NCBI GenBank assembly: GCA_011800805.1
Contig: MPNW01000070.1
Span: 92,127-112,197 of the forward strand
Length of the DNA stretch: 20,071 bases
Reading direction: 5' to 3'
Source of the DNA: Hirudo medicinalis
Taxonomy: Eukaryota > Annelida > Clitellata > Hirudinida > Hirudinidae
Below, piece after piece: positions 1-8,929 of the stretch (the first letter of the stretch is position 1; each line of letters begins with the position of its first letter). The notes beneath the pieces are model-generated. The model was not told the DNA's origin. It saw only the letters and a list, made by a program, of their open reading frames with translations, and made no database searches. The position numbers and the translations under genes were made by a program.

Positions 1-174
1 GAGGAGTTGGGGAAATGCAAGACGAAGGCGCAGCTGTTGGTCAAGCAGGGCACACGACCAATCTTCTGCCGACAGAGGAAGATTCCATTTGCTCGGGAAG
101 AAGCAGTGAATGCAGAGCTGGAACGTCCCGTTACATTAAGGAATTTAGACTGTCAGAATTAGAAGTCGGAGGCC
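1..174 (+). mobile_element. Ty3/gypsy retrotransposon pol fragment (start of RT domain), truncated
   Basis: Frame 1 is open from base 1 to a TAG at 172-174. It reads like the stretch just before and into the reverse-transcriptase domain of Ty3/gypsy Pol: a loop ending in a K-Q-G-T-R-P-I-F-C-R motif, then P-F-A, then a charged helix ending A-E-L-E-R-P. In the family this region reads roughly K-P-x-F-x-x-R-x-V-P-[FY]-A, followed by V-E-x-E-L-x-R-L. Similarity stops near base 150, before any catalytic YxDD motif, so this is a dead remnant whose body would lie off the left edge. It sits where the 5' exons of the lectin copy ending at 595 would be expected. The call rests on remembered family motifs; a Pol profile search would settle it. 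Confidence 0.6.
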
Positions 175-392
175 CAAACGCAAAATATCTCATTAAGCTT
201 CAACTTACAATTTTACAATTTCGATGATTTCGGAATACCTTAGTCGCTCTTAATTTATTTATTTATTTTTTTATGAAGAATCAATTTATTATTCAATTTG
301 AAGCAGTTTTTCAATCACAACAACTGGTTTTGAATTTAGAACGATGAGTTTCTTTCATTGGTTCATCCTTCCATGTTATTGCAATCTTCCAG

Positions 393-595
393 ATGAAGGG
401 GAACCTCTGAAAACTACCAAGTACTCTAGTGATGCCAGAGGTCACTGGAAAATAAATGGAGACAAGATCATCAATGGCCTCGGACAATGCTTGGACATCA
501 AGGAATCCAGTTCCTCCAACGGAGCAGCGGTCTGTGCTTATAGATCCAACGGTGGCATTAACCAGTCTTGGGACATCAAGTACATTTTCCAATGA
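393..595 (+). CDS. R-type (ricin-B beta-trefoil) lectin, last exon only
   Basis: A pyrimidine-rich acceptor ends at 391-392 and the exon runs to TGA at 593-595. It encodes the second and third subdomains of a beta-trefoil: a degenerate beta subdomain with H-W-K-I-N-G-D, then a gamma subdomain with G-Q-C-L-D-I and a Q-S-W motif matching the Q-x-W signature of ricin-B lectins. The exon starts at the same codon position and phase (phase 1) as the last exons ending at 2898, at 6081 and, on the other strand, at 7554, so it is a paralogue. No partner exon for the alpha subdomain is visible between base 1 and 392. Either the 5' exons lie left of the window behind the gypsy fragment, or the gene is headless. 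A poly(A) signal follows 58 bases after the stop, which favours a recently working 3' end. Confidence 0.7.
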
Positions 596-652
596 GATGG
601 ATTTTTACAAAACGTAACTAGGGAACGTACTGCTCATTTATATGACTTGTAA

Positions 653-658
653 AATAAA
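653..658 (+). terminator. AATAAA poly(A) signal of first lectin copy
   Basis: A canonical AATAAA hexamer lies about 58 bases after the stop codon at 593-595. Spacing and strand fit the 3' end of the lectin exon. Confidence 0.55.
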
Positions 659-659
659 T

Positions 660-1245
660 ATTGCTGGAGCTAGCAGATGGTAAAGTGATTACATGATAGA
701 AGTTGATATTACCTGTTTCGATTAAGGGGACACGGCTGGAAACAATCTTATATTAATAATAATAAAAAAACAGACTCAAATAAAAATGTTGAAATAAAAT
801 GAATCACAATTAGATGAAAAAAAAATTGTTATGGTAAATAAAATGGATTTATTTTTCTCAGTAAAATGATGATGAATAAAATCAGTGCGTTTGATTCTTT
901 GGTACTTGAGTTGTTTGGACACATACACATATCAAGTATGCCTAACCTAAGTCTGAACAAGTCCGTTCACTTCTATGATTGCTCTTGTTGAGAGCTTTTA
1001 TCATCTTCAGAGTTCATAATTCAAAAGAAAGTGGAAAGTGGAAGTGACACTTAGAAAAGGCAATGCTGAGCTCCATTCAGAAATTGCATTTTTTTTATGC
1101 TTGGTAATCCTCCGCGCTACTGCAGGCATTTGTGAATAGGCACATATTTTCAATTTTGCGTGTAATTTATTGTTAAATAATAATAATATATAGTAGAGAT
1201 TAAATTTAAATTTATTATTTCTTTTAAATTTATCAAAATTTGAAA
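660..1245. other. AT-rich intergenic stretch, nothing recognised
   Basis: There is no long reading frame, no splice-bounded exon with similarity to the neighbouring genes, and no RNA gene that I can see. The stretch is AT-rich with short A and T runs. Confidence 0.5.
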
Positions 1246-1247
1246 GA

Positions 1248-1416
1248 TCCTAAAACCATAATAGGAACATAATATTCATTTCCTTTCATACCATCTTTAT
1301 CTTACTAATATTTCAAACAATTCCAATACAATTTTTTGCGCTATATGACTTTATTTTACGCATTACCACTTTACCAGTGTTATTTATAAAAACAAAAACA
1401 GTTGAAGGACAGCCAT
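1248..1416 (+). pseudogene. Truncated duplicate of a lectin intron/exon boundary
   Basis: This segment is a diverged copy of about 2548-2719. Matching landmarks in the same order include TCTTACTAATATTTCAAACA, GCATTACCACTTTACCAGTG and the acceptor-plus-exon stretch CAGTTGAAGGACAGCCAT. It therefore holds the 3' part of the intron, the acceptor, and only the first 16 bases or so of the last lectin exon. After 1416 the similarity ends abruptly and no lectin codons follow. It is best read as a broken tandem duplicate that lost the rest of its exon. It cannot encode a trefoil. Confidence 0.75.
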
Positions 1417-1724
1417 GTGCAAAATAAGAATAATTAAGAAGTCTTTCATATGGTCTCGAATAACTACCCAAAGATATTTTTAAAGTCTGGATAACAGATT
1501 TTAACCTCGTAGAAGAGCAGTGTCTCTATTTCAGTCATGACACTAGGTGAATATAAAACACAAACAACAACAACTTCCCGAAAACACTTGATCTCCACTC
1601 CAACGTAAAGTTAAAGTCTTCTTATCCGTTAATTTGTTTTCGCCGCTCGAGAAGGACCAATTGATCAGGCCAGAAATGACTAGACCAAAGAGTCTTGGTC
1701 ATGCCTACGCAGAGCCACGGACCA

Positions 1725-1735
1725 TATAAATATAG
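1725..1735 (+). promoter_or_regulatory. TATA box of second lectin copy
   Basis: TATAAATATAG lies upstream of a short candidate 5' UTR exon that ends at 1785. The third lectin copy has a similar TATAAATAG in the same relative place, which supports a shared promoter layout. Confidence 0.5.
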
Positions 1736-1754
1736 GTCTAGTCAGTATCTTAAA

Positions 1755-1785
1755 GCCGGAATATTCCGATCGCTCGTAGATAAAG
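1755..1785 (+). other. Putative 5' UTR exon of second lectin copy
   Basis: About 30 bases downstream of the TATA box, a short exon would end at a GTTAGA donor (GT at 1786-1787). The same GTTAGA donor is used after the exon ending at 8635, so this variant is plausible here. The exon contains no ATG, so translation cannot start in it. Its 5' end is estimated from the usual TATA spacing. Confidence 0.35.
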
Positions 1786-1990
1786 GTTAGATGAAAATTA
1801 TAATAATAGTTAATTTATAATGCGCCATTTGCATAGCGTCAGAGGCGCCAAATAGTTAATTTTCAACCTTGCATTTGCATTCTCTGATTTTAACAATATT
1901 TATCATTGATTTGTATCAATTACTTGGGCAAATAAAATTAATTTGATGAGACAATTTATTCCATCGATCACATTTTGGTGATCTTTCCAG

Positions 1991-2898
1991 GAGTCCGTTC
2001 TCTGCCGCTAAAGAATTTGTTGCTGAAATGGACGAGTAAGCCACATTATTGCTATGCTCGTCGTCTTGTCCGTCTAAACCACCAAATCTACATCGATTTA
2101 TAAAATGATATATTATCCTTGAGCCGTATTAATTATAACTCTCGTAAGAGAGTCCTTTTTGAAAGCATTCTGTGCCATTCTTCGATTCTTTATTGGCAAC
2201 AAGCAACTAATACTATTTTATTAAGTGACTTAATAAATATTTTAAATGTTTCTTGTCTAAAAAGTTATGCTAGGTATGCCTCCAAATTCATGATCGTGAG
2301 CAAGATGAGCGGAAAGGTATTGGACATCGAAGGGGCCGACAGAGGAGAAGGAGCAAAGGTCATTATGTTCGACAGAAAGTATGGAGATAATGCCAACCAA
2401 TTGTGGTACATTGATCGCGATGGCTTCATCAGGGCTTACATCAACCACATGACCTTTTACTCTCCAAGTAAATTGAAAATTTATTATAGGCATTAATTAT
2501 TGATATTACTTTGAAAATGTATAGATAATTTGGCAAAAATTAAAAAATCTTAAAATTCATAATAAGAACATAACATTCAATTCCTATCATACCATCTTTT
2601 TCTTACTAATATTTCAAACAATTCCAATATATTTATTGCGCTGTATGATTTTATTTTATGCATTACCACTTTACCAGTGTTATTTATAAAACAAAAAAAA
2701 ACAGTTGAAGGACAGCCATTGAGGACAACAACAACATGCGATCCAAGAGCAAAGTGGAGGATCGAAGGGGACACTATAAGAAACGGATATGGTCAGTTCC
2801 TGGATATCATAGGGGCAAATTATTCAAACTTGGCAGAACTCTGCGCATTCCAGTGGAATGGCAATAGCAATCAGAGGTGGAGCTTCGAGTACGTATAG
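1991..2898 (+). CDS. R-type (ricin-B beta-trefoil) lectin, second copy, start codon in doubt
   Basis: Exons are 1991-2035, 2274-2467 and 2705-2898, with introns in phases 2 and 1, the same as in the third copy. The alpha subdomain reads F-M-I-V-S-K, G-K-V-L-D-I and N-Q-L-W-Y-I. The beta subdomain is degenerate (K-W-R-I-E-G-D), and the gamma subdomain has G-Q-F-L-D-I and N-Q-R-W. Together they form one full trefoil of about 126 residues with Q-x-W motifs in alpha and gamma. The first exon aligns codon for codon with the third copy's start exon, but the third copy's ATG position is not ATG here. The only in-frame ATG left is at 2028-2030, which would give a 131-aa protein lacking the acidic N-terminal tail. 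No signal peptide or enzyme domain is seen. Sugar binding is inferred from the family; this copy may be decaying. Confidence 0.7.
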
Positions 2899-2957
2899 AA
2901 GATAGAGCCTTGGACTTGCTTCCGCTGTCAAACTTTTGGACATATTCAATTGATGAC

Positions 2958-2963
2958 AATAAA
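2958..2963 (+). terminator. AATAAA poly(A) signal of second lectin copy
   Basis: AATAAA lies 60 bases after the stop at 2896-2898, almost the same spacing as in the first copy. Confidence 0.6.
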
Positions 2964-2999
2964 CATCTTTAAAAACACATTCGATTTTATGAATATTCA

Positions 3000-3265
3000 T
3001 TTCGGTTAATATAGGTAAAAATTAGTAAATAATAAAAATATAGAAAAATAAAGTTAATTGCGAACTTGAAGGCATAAAAATAACTCTTCACTCCTCTGTG
3101 GCGAAAGATGAAGTACTCAAAAGACCGCTATCAAATGTCACGCGCCTGCTCTCAAAAGAAAATTAGGTCTCAGCGATATTGTTGTCTTTCACACAGTTTT
3201 TATTTTATTTTATTTTTTTTTCGATAAGATCGAGATTGGATATTGCCAATTTATTTAATTCATCT
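3000..3265. other. AT-rich intergenic stretch, nothing recognised
   Basis: Short poly-T and poly-A runs only. No coding or RNA signal seen. Confidence 0.45.
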
Positions 3266-3269
3266 TTGT

Positions 3270-3318
3270 CAACGGTTCTCAACCCTCTTTTTTTTTTTGC
3301 CAGGGGTCACCTGAGACA
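3270..3318 (+). mobile_element. Possible hAT-type transposon terminus
   Basis: CAACGGTTCTCAACCC followed by a T-rich tract and then GCCAGGGGTCACCTGAGA resembles the ends of hAT/Charlie-type DNA transposons, which typically begin CAGTGGTTCTCAACC and then run into a T-rich stretch. I found no matching inverted terminus (GGTTGAGAACC) downstream, so this is at most one end of a decayed element. Confidence 0.25.
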
Positions 3319-3319
3319 T

Positions 3320-4125
3320 TAAAAGTCTAATAATTTTTAAGGACATTTTTCTCATTACCCTTTTTTTTTTATTATCTCCAACTAACTTAACTTTTGTAAA
3401 CAACCTATTAAATTACGAAATCCATAGCTTACAAATCGCTCTTTTTTATGTTCTCCTACGGTCATAATGCCCTCCCCAGGATATTTTCAGATTTTTTTCA
3501 ATGAAAACAATAGATACAATAACCCTTATCAGTTTCTACTTAAAACTACTACTATTAATACTTTTATTTTTACGCAACTCGTATGATAGTCCTTCTTTTT
3601 CCAAACATACTTGAAATATACTCTTCTCCATCCAAAGTTACGGTCCAAGGTTATATTATTCGATTCCATCACCAATGAAAGAACAATTTCAATTTTGCCC
3701 TTTTATTTGTTCTTTGTTATTTAAAAAATTCTGTTAAATTGTACTTAATGTGTGGCGCTTTTTACTTAATTAACTGCTTTTATGTCTGCTACATTTGACA
3801 GTGCTTTAGTTACGTTGAAAGCATAAGTGGGTCACTCTGGTAGCGTGCTTTCATAAGGCCATTCCCTGAATTATTGGTAGTAGACACTTTAGAATAACAA
3901 ATAAAATATGACTTCGATGTATGAGTGCCACTGTACACTGACATTTCCTGGTAAAGATTTATCTCCCAGTCCGCAACAACGAAGCGGCAGCCTGGCTTTG
4001 TTGGATCTGCATCAGGGGCTGCCTGCCTCCAATAATGTTCTGTCCAGACTAAAGAACAAGAGGACGTGATTTGAAATTGCTAACTACATTGGCCCACATT
4101 GATTATAGAAAATTTTGTTCAGTAA
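3320..4125. other. Intergenic stretch, no gene recognised
   Basis: AT-rich sequence with no trefoil-like exon and no frame showing similarity to known proteins. It could be the interior of degraded repeats flanked by the two mobile-element traces on either side. Confidence 0.4.
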
Positions 4126-4129
4126 TAGG

Positions 4130-4246
4130 GTTCAGTATAGTTGTATAGTTTATAGTTGGAACTCCCTCCCGGGAGAATCAGTGAAAGCTCAGAACATACC
4201 CAACATTAAATTTCTTATAGATAATTTTCATGCTGGCAGCTCATGA
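4130..4246 (+). mobile_element. Non-LTR retrotransposon (LINE) 3'-end ORF fragment
   Basis: The frame ending in TGA at 4244-4246 contains W-N-S-L-P followed by S-V-K-A-Q-N-I-P-N-I-K-F-L-I-D. The C-terminal end of many LINE reverse-transcriptase proteins reads W-N-S-L-P, then V-V-x-A-x-S-x-x-x-F-K-x-x-L-D. The frame upstream of the tryptophan is open only to a TAG at 4127-4129, so just the tail of the element remains, consistent with 5' truncation or decay. The family cannot be named from so short a piece. Confidence 0.45.
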
Positions 4247-4249
4247 CAA

Positions 4250-4720
4250 TTGTGGATTTTGTGGATATGTTGTTTTGTTGCTTTGTTTTTTGATTTCTGA
4301 TTGCTTCTCATATTGAACAATATGAACATCGTGTGATCCGGCAAGGAGTAATTAATTATATGCTGGTAATTATTAATAATACTAAAAAAGGACCGTCTTT
4401 TTTTTTAAACCCAATCAAATAAATAAGGGTAGTCAGTGAGCAGTCAATGAACGAACATTTTCTATTGGATGATACTAAAAGGAAGCTGTCTCCCCCAAAG
4501 GCTGCCAAATGTTAATAACACTTAGCTCAATTTTCGATAGTACTCCACAAAGGCTATATGCTGGTAATAACACAATCTCCAAATTAGGATTTATATAATC
4601 TGTATGGCCCACGACGATTCCCTTGATAATTACAGCCTTCCAAATTGTTTCAATGAAATTTCTCTACGAAATCATTCAGCACAAACTCATCACAATGCCA
4701 GTCGGGCCCACTCGCTGCCG
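4250..4720. other. Intergenic DNA upstream of the third lectin copy
   Basis: No reading frame or repeat that I recognise. The last part must hold upstream control DNA for the promoter at 4729, but no specific factor site can be named. Confidence 0.4.
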
Positions 4721-4728
4721 AATATGCA

Positions 4729-4737
4729 TATAAATAG
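4729..4737 (+). promoter_or_regulatory. TATA box of third lectin copy
   Basis: TATAAATAG lies about 80 bases upstream of a strong GTAAGT donor at 4820, which marks the end of a likely 5' UTR exon. The spacing suits transcription starting near 4760. Confidence 0.6.
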
Positions 4738-4759
4738 ATATACATGATTATTACCGCGA

Positions 4760-4819
4760 GGCCGACAAATCTTTGATATTTGATAGCATACTGTCGAAAT
4801 ATACAGCAAAACGACATAG
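4760..4819 (+). other. Putative 5' UTR exon of third lectin copy
   Basis: It lies between the TATA box and a GTAAGT donor at 4820-4825, with no ATG in it. Splicing from here to the acceptor at 5157-5158 would place four UTR bases before the start codon. The 5' end is estimated. Confidence 0.45.
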
Positions 4820-5162
4820 GTAAGTGTGAAATGATGAATTAATCAATCTTAATATTAATAAAGACGGTTAATATTCCCCGTTGGGTTGTTTACCGTTGTC
4901 ATTAAGTTTTGCAAACTGATATTTTATTAGCACCTGTCGTGCCTTTCGTGATAGATACCAGGCCAGAATGTCAATCAGGAAATGCTAACGACGTCTTTCT
5001 CACATTAATTATTTTAATAAGTTACAATGTTACAATATTCAGAGTCTACCTCCACATATTATTCATTGCTCACCTATTCCATTATCTAAGTCTTTAAATA
5101 TTAATTCAAACAATTAAAATAACGAACAGCCAATGCTTTTTTTTTATAACCTTTCCAGAAAA

Positions 5163-6081
5163 ATGTCGTGCTCGTCTGATGAAGAATTTGCTGCTGACAT
5201 GGAGGAGTAAGCATCTTTGGGCAAAAGCATTACACTTATATTATTACATTTGCACATTTTCTTGTGTAATTTCTCATCCTTTGATACATCTAAGGATTGT
5301 TACAATAAAGCAGACAAACAGAACAATGCACAAATTTGTAAAGATGATGGTATTAATGGATGTCAATGCATTATATTTACCACTGTAAAGCTGTAAGCCA
5401 TTGCGGCTTATTGAATAACATAAATAATGCACCAGTTACATGTAAGCATATTGTAATTACAACTTTTCCTTTTCTTATCAAGGTTGCAGTCCCGATTCAA
5501 AGCTAACTTTGACAATGCACCTCCAGCAACTTTTATGATCGTAAGCAAGATGAACGGAAAGGTGCTCGACATAAAAAAGTGCAAGACGACACCGGGCACA
5601 AAGATCATCATGTATGACAGGAAGTTTGATAATAATGCCAACCAACTGTGGTACATTGACTCTGAGGGCTTTATCAAGTCCTTTGTTGGCCAAATGACCA
5701 TGTTTGCTGAGAGTAAGTTTCAGAGAATTCAGTTTTTATGTGAATAGCACTTGCCTGATATAATTAAATTTTAATTAATAGTAATATCGTTAGAAAAAAA
5801 AAATCGTAAACATGGAACTCGTCCTAAACTATGACTAAACTATTATTTCTAAGTTATTATTGCTTGTGTCATTTTTCCAACAAACAGAAGAGGGAGAGTC
5901 ACTGAAGACTTCCATGACAAACGATCCAAGAGGGATGTGGAGGATAGATGGAGAAAAGATTATTAATGGAGTTGGTCAGCACCTGGATATCAGGGGAGCC
6001 AGCAAATACAACAAGGCAGAACTTTGCGCATACAAGTGGAAAAACCAAGACAACCAAAAATGGACCATTCAGCCTGTGTAG
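5163..6081 (+). CDS. R-type (ricin-B beta-trefoil) lectin, complete single-trefoil copy
   Basis: Coding exons are 5163-5206, 5483-5712 and 5888-6081, with introns in phases 2 and 1, giving 155 aa. The start ATG lies five bases into an exon that begins after a C-rich acceptor. Residues 1-15 are acidic and hydrophilic, so no signal peptide is seen and the protein is probably cytosolic or released by a non-classical route. The trefoil follows: alpha with F-M-I-V-S-K, G-K-V-L-D-I and Q-L-W (69-71); a degenerate beta with M-W-R-I-D-G; and gamma with H-L-D-I-R-G and Q-K-W (148-150). The length fits one ricin-B domain and nothing else; there is no enzyme or pore-forming part. The sugar bound cannot be read from sequence. 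This is the cleanest copy of the cluster. Confidence 0.85.
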
Positions 6082-6193
6082 GATCGAATGTTAATGATAT
6101 GCTATGAATCAGCTTTTCTGACCAATCTATACCCGTATTGCTTTCAGAAAGAATAGACTTAGTATTGACTACAACTTGATTAAGGCTTGAAAC

Positions 6194-6199
6194 AATAAA
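6194..6199 (+). terminator. AATAAA poly(A) signal of third lectin copy
   Basis: AATAAA lies about 112 bases after the stop at 6079-6081, on the right strand. Confidence 0.55.
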
Positions 6200-6229
6200 A
6201 CTGTAGGAGACAGAAAGATAGTTTATCAA

Positions 6230-7550
6230 AGTAACTCCTCTGACTACAACATCAAACGATCAAAGATGTGCACGACATCATAGTCACATTGCAAGCGTAT
6301 TGAGCGGTTCTTCGCAAAATTGCAATGTATCGGCAAAACCTACCCAGGGAAAATATTGAAGATAAAAAGGTCTCAAGACCTAGAACATTATACATAGAAT
6401 GCTGATCCCAAAAATAAATTCAAACCATTGTACTTGTTTCCAGCCTAAACGAACTTTGAACTGTCGGCCGTCGTTAATTGCAGGAGCACAGAAGCGAGCC
6501 AAGCAGACGGCCGATCGGCTTCCGTCCAAAATACCCAATACGTGATCAAACTGAATAAAATTAACCGATTAAAAAACCCTCTACCAAACTTAAAGCACTA
6601 ATCCGATTTTATTCTGGAAAAAATGTAAGGCCAACGACAACAACATCGATAGGTGCAAATCCTAATCTAAGGCAACCAGTTCACTAAAAGTGCCAACAAA
6701 CAAGATCCTGAATGACGACAGTGTTCCTTCCTGCCATTCCTCATCTTCTGGACGGATTTCGATAAGGCTGAGAACAGTGAGAAAATTCTTCTCAGATGAC
6801 AAACTTTCAAAAAATATAAAAATCAGAAGCATGCATAGAATGTAATTAACTCTAAAGAATTTGTTAAAGCACAATTTCAAAGGTTTCAAACAAATTATCC
6901 ATCTTCATTAATGACATTTTATGTAGTAATCAGAATTTTGAGGATGGAAAACCATCCAGCATCCGGGCAACAACAGTTTTTGGACTCAAATAAAAATCAC
7001 ACGTCTCTGAATGATGACAACAAAAGCCAAGATTCATAAAGCAGAAATAAAAGCCATCTAAGCACTAGAATATCCATAAATGCAGTTGGTCCAAACAGTT
7101 ATACAGCATTTAAACATGGGGAAACTATCAATTCCTCTAAGTAAATAATCTGGTCTCTTTGATCAGAATCTTAATCCAAATGTGAGAAAATAAAGAAAAA
7201 AACCATGATTTAAATGAACCAAGAATGAATGATTGCAATATCTTTAGCTATGAAAAACAAAAACAGCTAAAGCCTCTAACTCAAAATAATTACTATGCAA
7301 ATTGTAAAACTGGCATGATGAATGTGGAGGTTAAGCTCAGTAAAGCAATACAGTCAAAAGCATTTTTAAGCATTTCATGAAACTTTTAGAGATCCTTTGG
7401 GATGGCTCCTCATCTAAAAACAAGACAAACAAAATAAACAACATCATCATCATAAAACATCTGTCAATCATCCACACAGCCCACCCTTTCATCAACTATC
7501 ACCATTGCTAATACCCCATCAATCAATTCTCCTGCCATCCCACCTCTTCA
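6230..7550. other. Convergent intergenic region, no gene recognised
   Basis: This is the space between the plus-strand lectin and the minus-strand double-trefoil gene. Open frames are short and show no splice or family support. The right end (about 7440-7550) is rich in CAT/CAC words and would be 3' UTR of the minus-strand gene. I see no poly(A) hexamer close to its stop; a minus-strand AATAAA occurs only near 6610. Confidence 0.45.
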
Positions 7551-7553
7551 TCC

Positions 7554-8398
7554 TCACAGGTACTGGATGATCCAGCGCTGGTTCTCCTTGTTCTTGAAGG
7601 TGTAAGCACAGAGCTCTGACCCATTGGAGCACTTTCCACCTTTTATGTCCAGGCAGAGACCCGCCCCATTCATTATCTTGTCTCCTTCGATACGCCACTG
7701 GTGCTTAGGGTTGTTGGAGAAAGGGACCATCTTCAGGCTGTGCCCCATTTCTGGAAAGCAATCATTTGGAAACAAAGGTGAGTCGATCATCCATCTCAAA
7801 TCATCGTAGCAGCTTTCCACCACTCGACCATCCAACTACTTTTCCAGCTTGCATTGCCACCAGCACCCGACAGAAGAGATGCAATGAAAAAGCTTAAATT
7901 ACATGAAATCGATCGACCTCAACAAACGCCACAAAGGAAGTGGTCATGATTACCGTCAGCATGGAAGACAAAGTCATTGAGAGAAGATCTGACGAAACCA
8001 CTCTGGTCCAGGTACCAAAGTTGATTCTTTTGCTTGTTGATGCTGTACATGCAAACGAGGGTGCCAGGAGCTGGGTTGTTGCCCTTGATGTCAACCACTT
8101 TGCTGTCATCCTTGATGGACTTCATCAGGAACTCCTTCCTTTAACCAACCAACGATAGAGTCAATCGACACGAAAGATGTTTGTACTCAATGAAGCCATC
8201 GACCAACTTTTGCCATTGCATCTGAGGCAGACTCATGCTTCCTGGAGGAGCCTGCAAGACACCTCCCTGTGCAACATAGGCACCTGTCAGAAGTGATAAA
8301 AGCCGAGATCATTCAATGCAAGACCCGTGATCGCTGGTACCATCCCTATTATTATTATTATTATTATTGTTGTTGTTGTTATTGTTGTTGTTGTATTA

Positions 8399-8445
<47 letters not shown>

Positions 8446-8888
8446 ACTAACCATTCATGCTTATCATTGTAGCTAAAGATATTTGAAACTAGTCTGCATG
8501 GTTAGCTGCTAAACTGTTCGTTTAAAAATCATTTCAAACTTAAAAGCAAAATCCCCCACATCGACGTGGTTGAAAACGTAATTTGATTGGAATCAATCAA
8601 TCAATCAATCAATCGATTGGTTGGTTGGTCTAACCTGCACCGGGAGCCGAACCACCTGCCACATCAAAGTCCCACAACTGGTTTGAATTCCCGTGGAACT
8701 GGGACAATCCAATCTGAGCTCCAAGTTGAGTGTTGCCCTCTTTTGAAGATCACGATAAAGATGATAATTGAATAGGATCGTGTAGGTGATAAAGATAGCG
8801 ATTACAGAAAATCTTCCCACGATCAATAGATTTATAACAAAATATATAAAAACTTAAACACTAAAATACAATATTATTATATTATCAC

Positions 8889-8929
<41 letters not shown>

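Noticed and set aside
6662..6889. 75-codon minus-strand frame with a hydrophobic middle
   Set aside because: AT-rich, no splice or family support; a chance frame is most likely.
8269..8472. Frame with tyrosine, cysteine and leucine runs
   Set aside because: It is translation of the ATT/GTT microsatellite.
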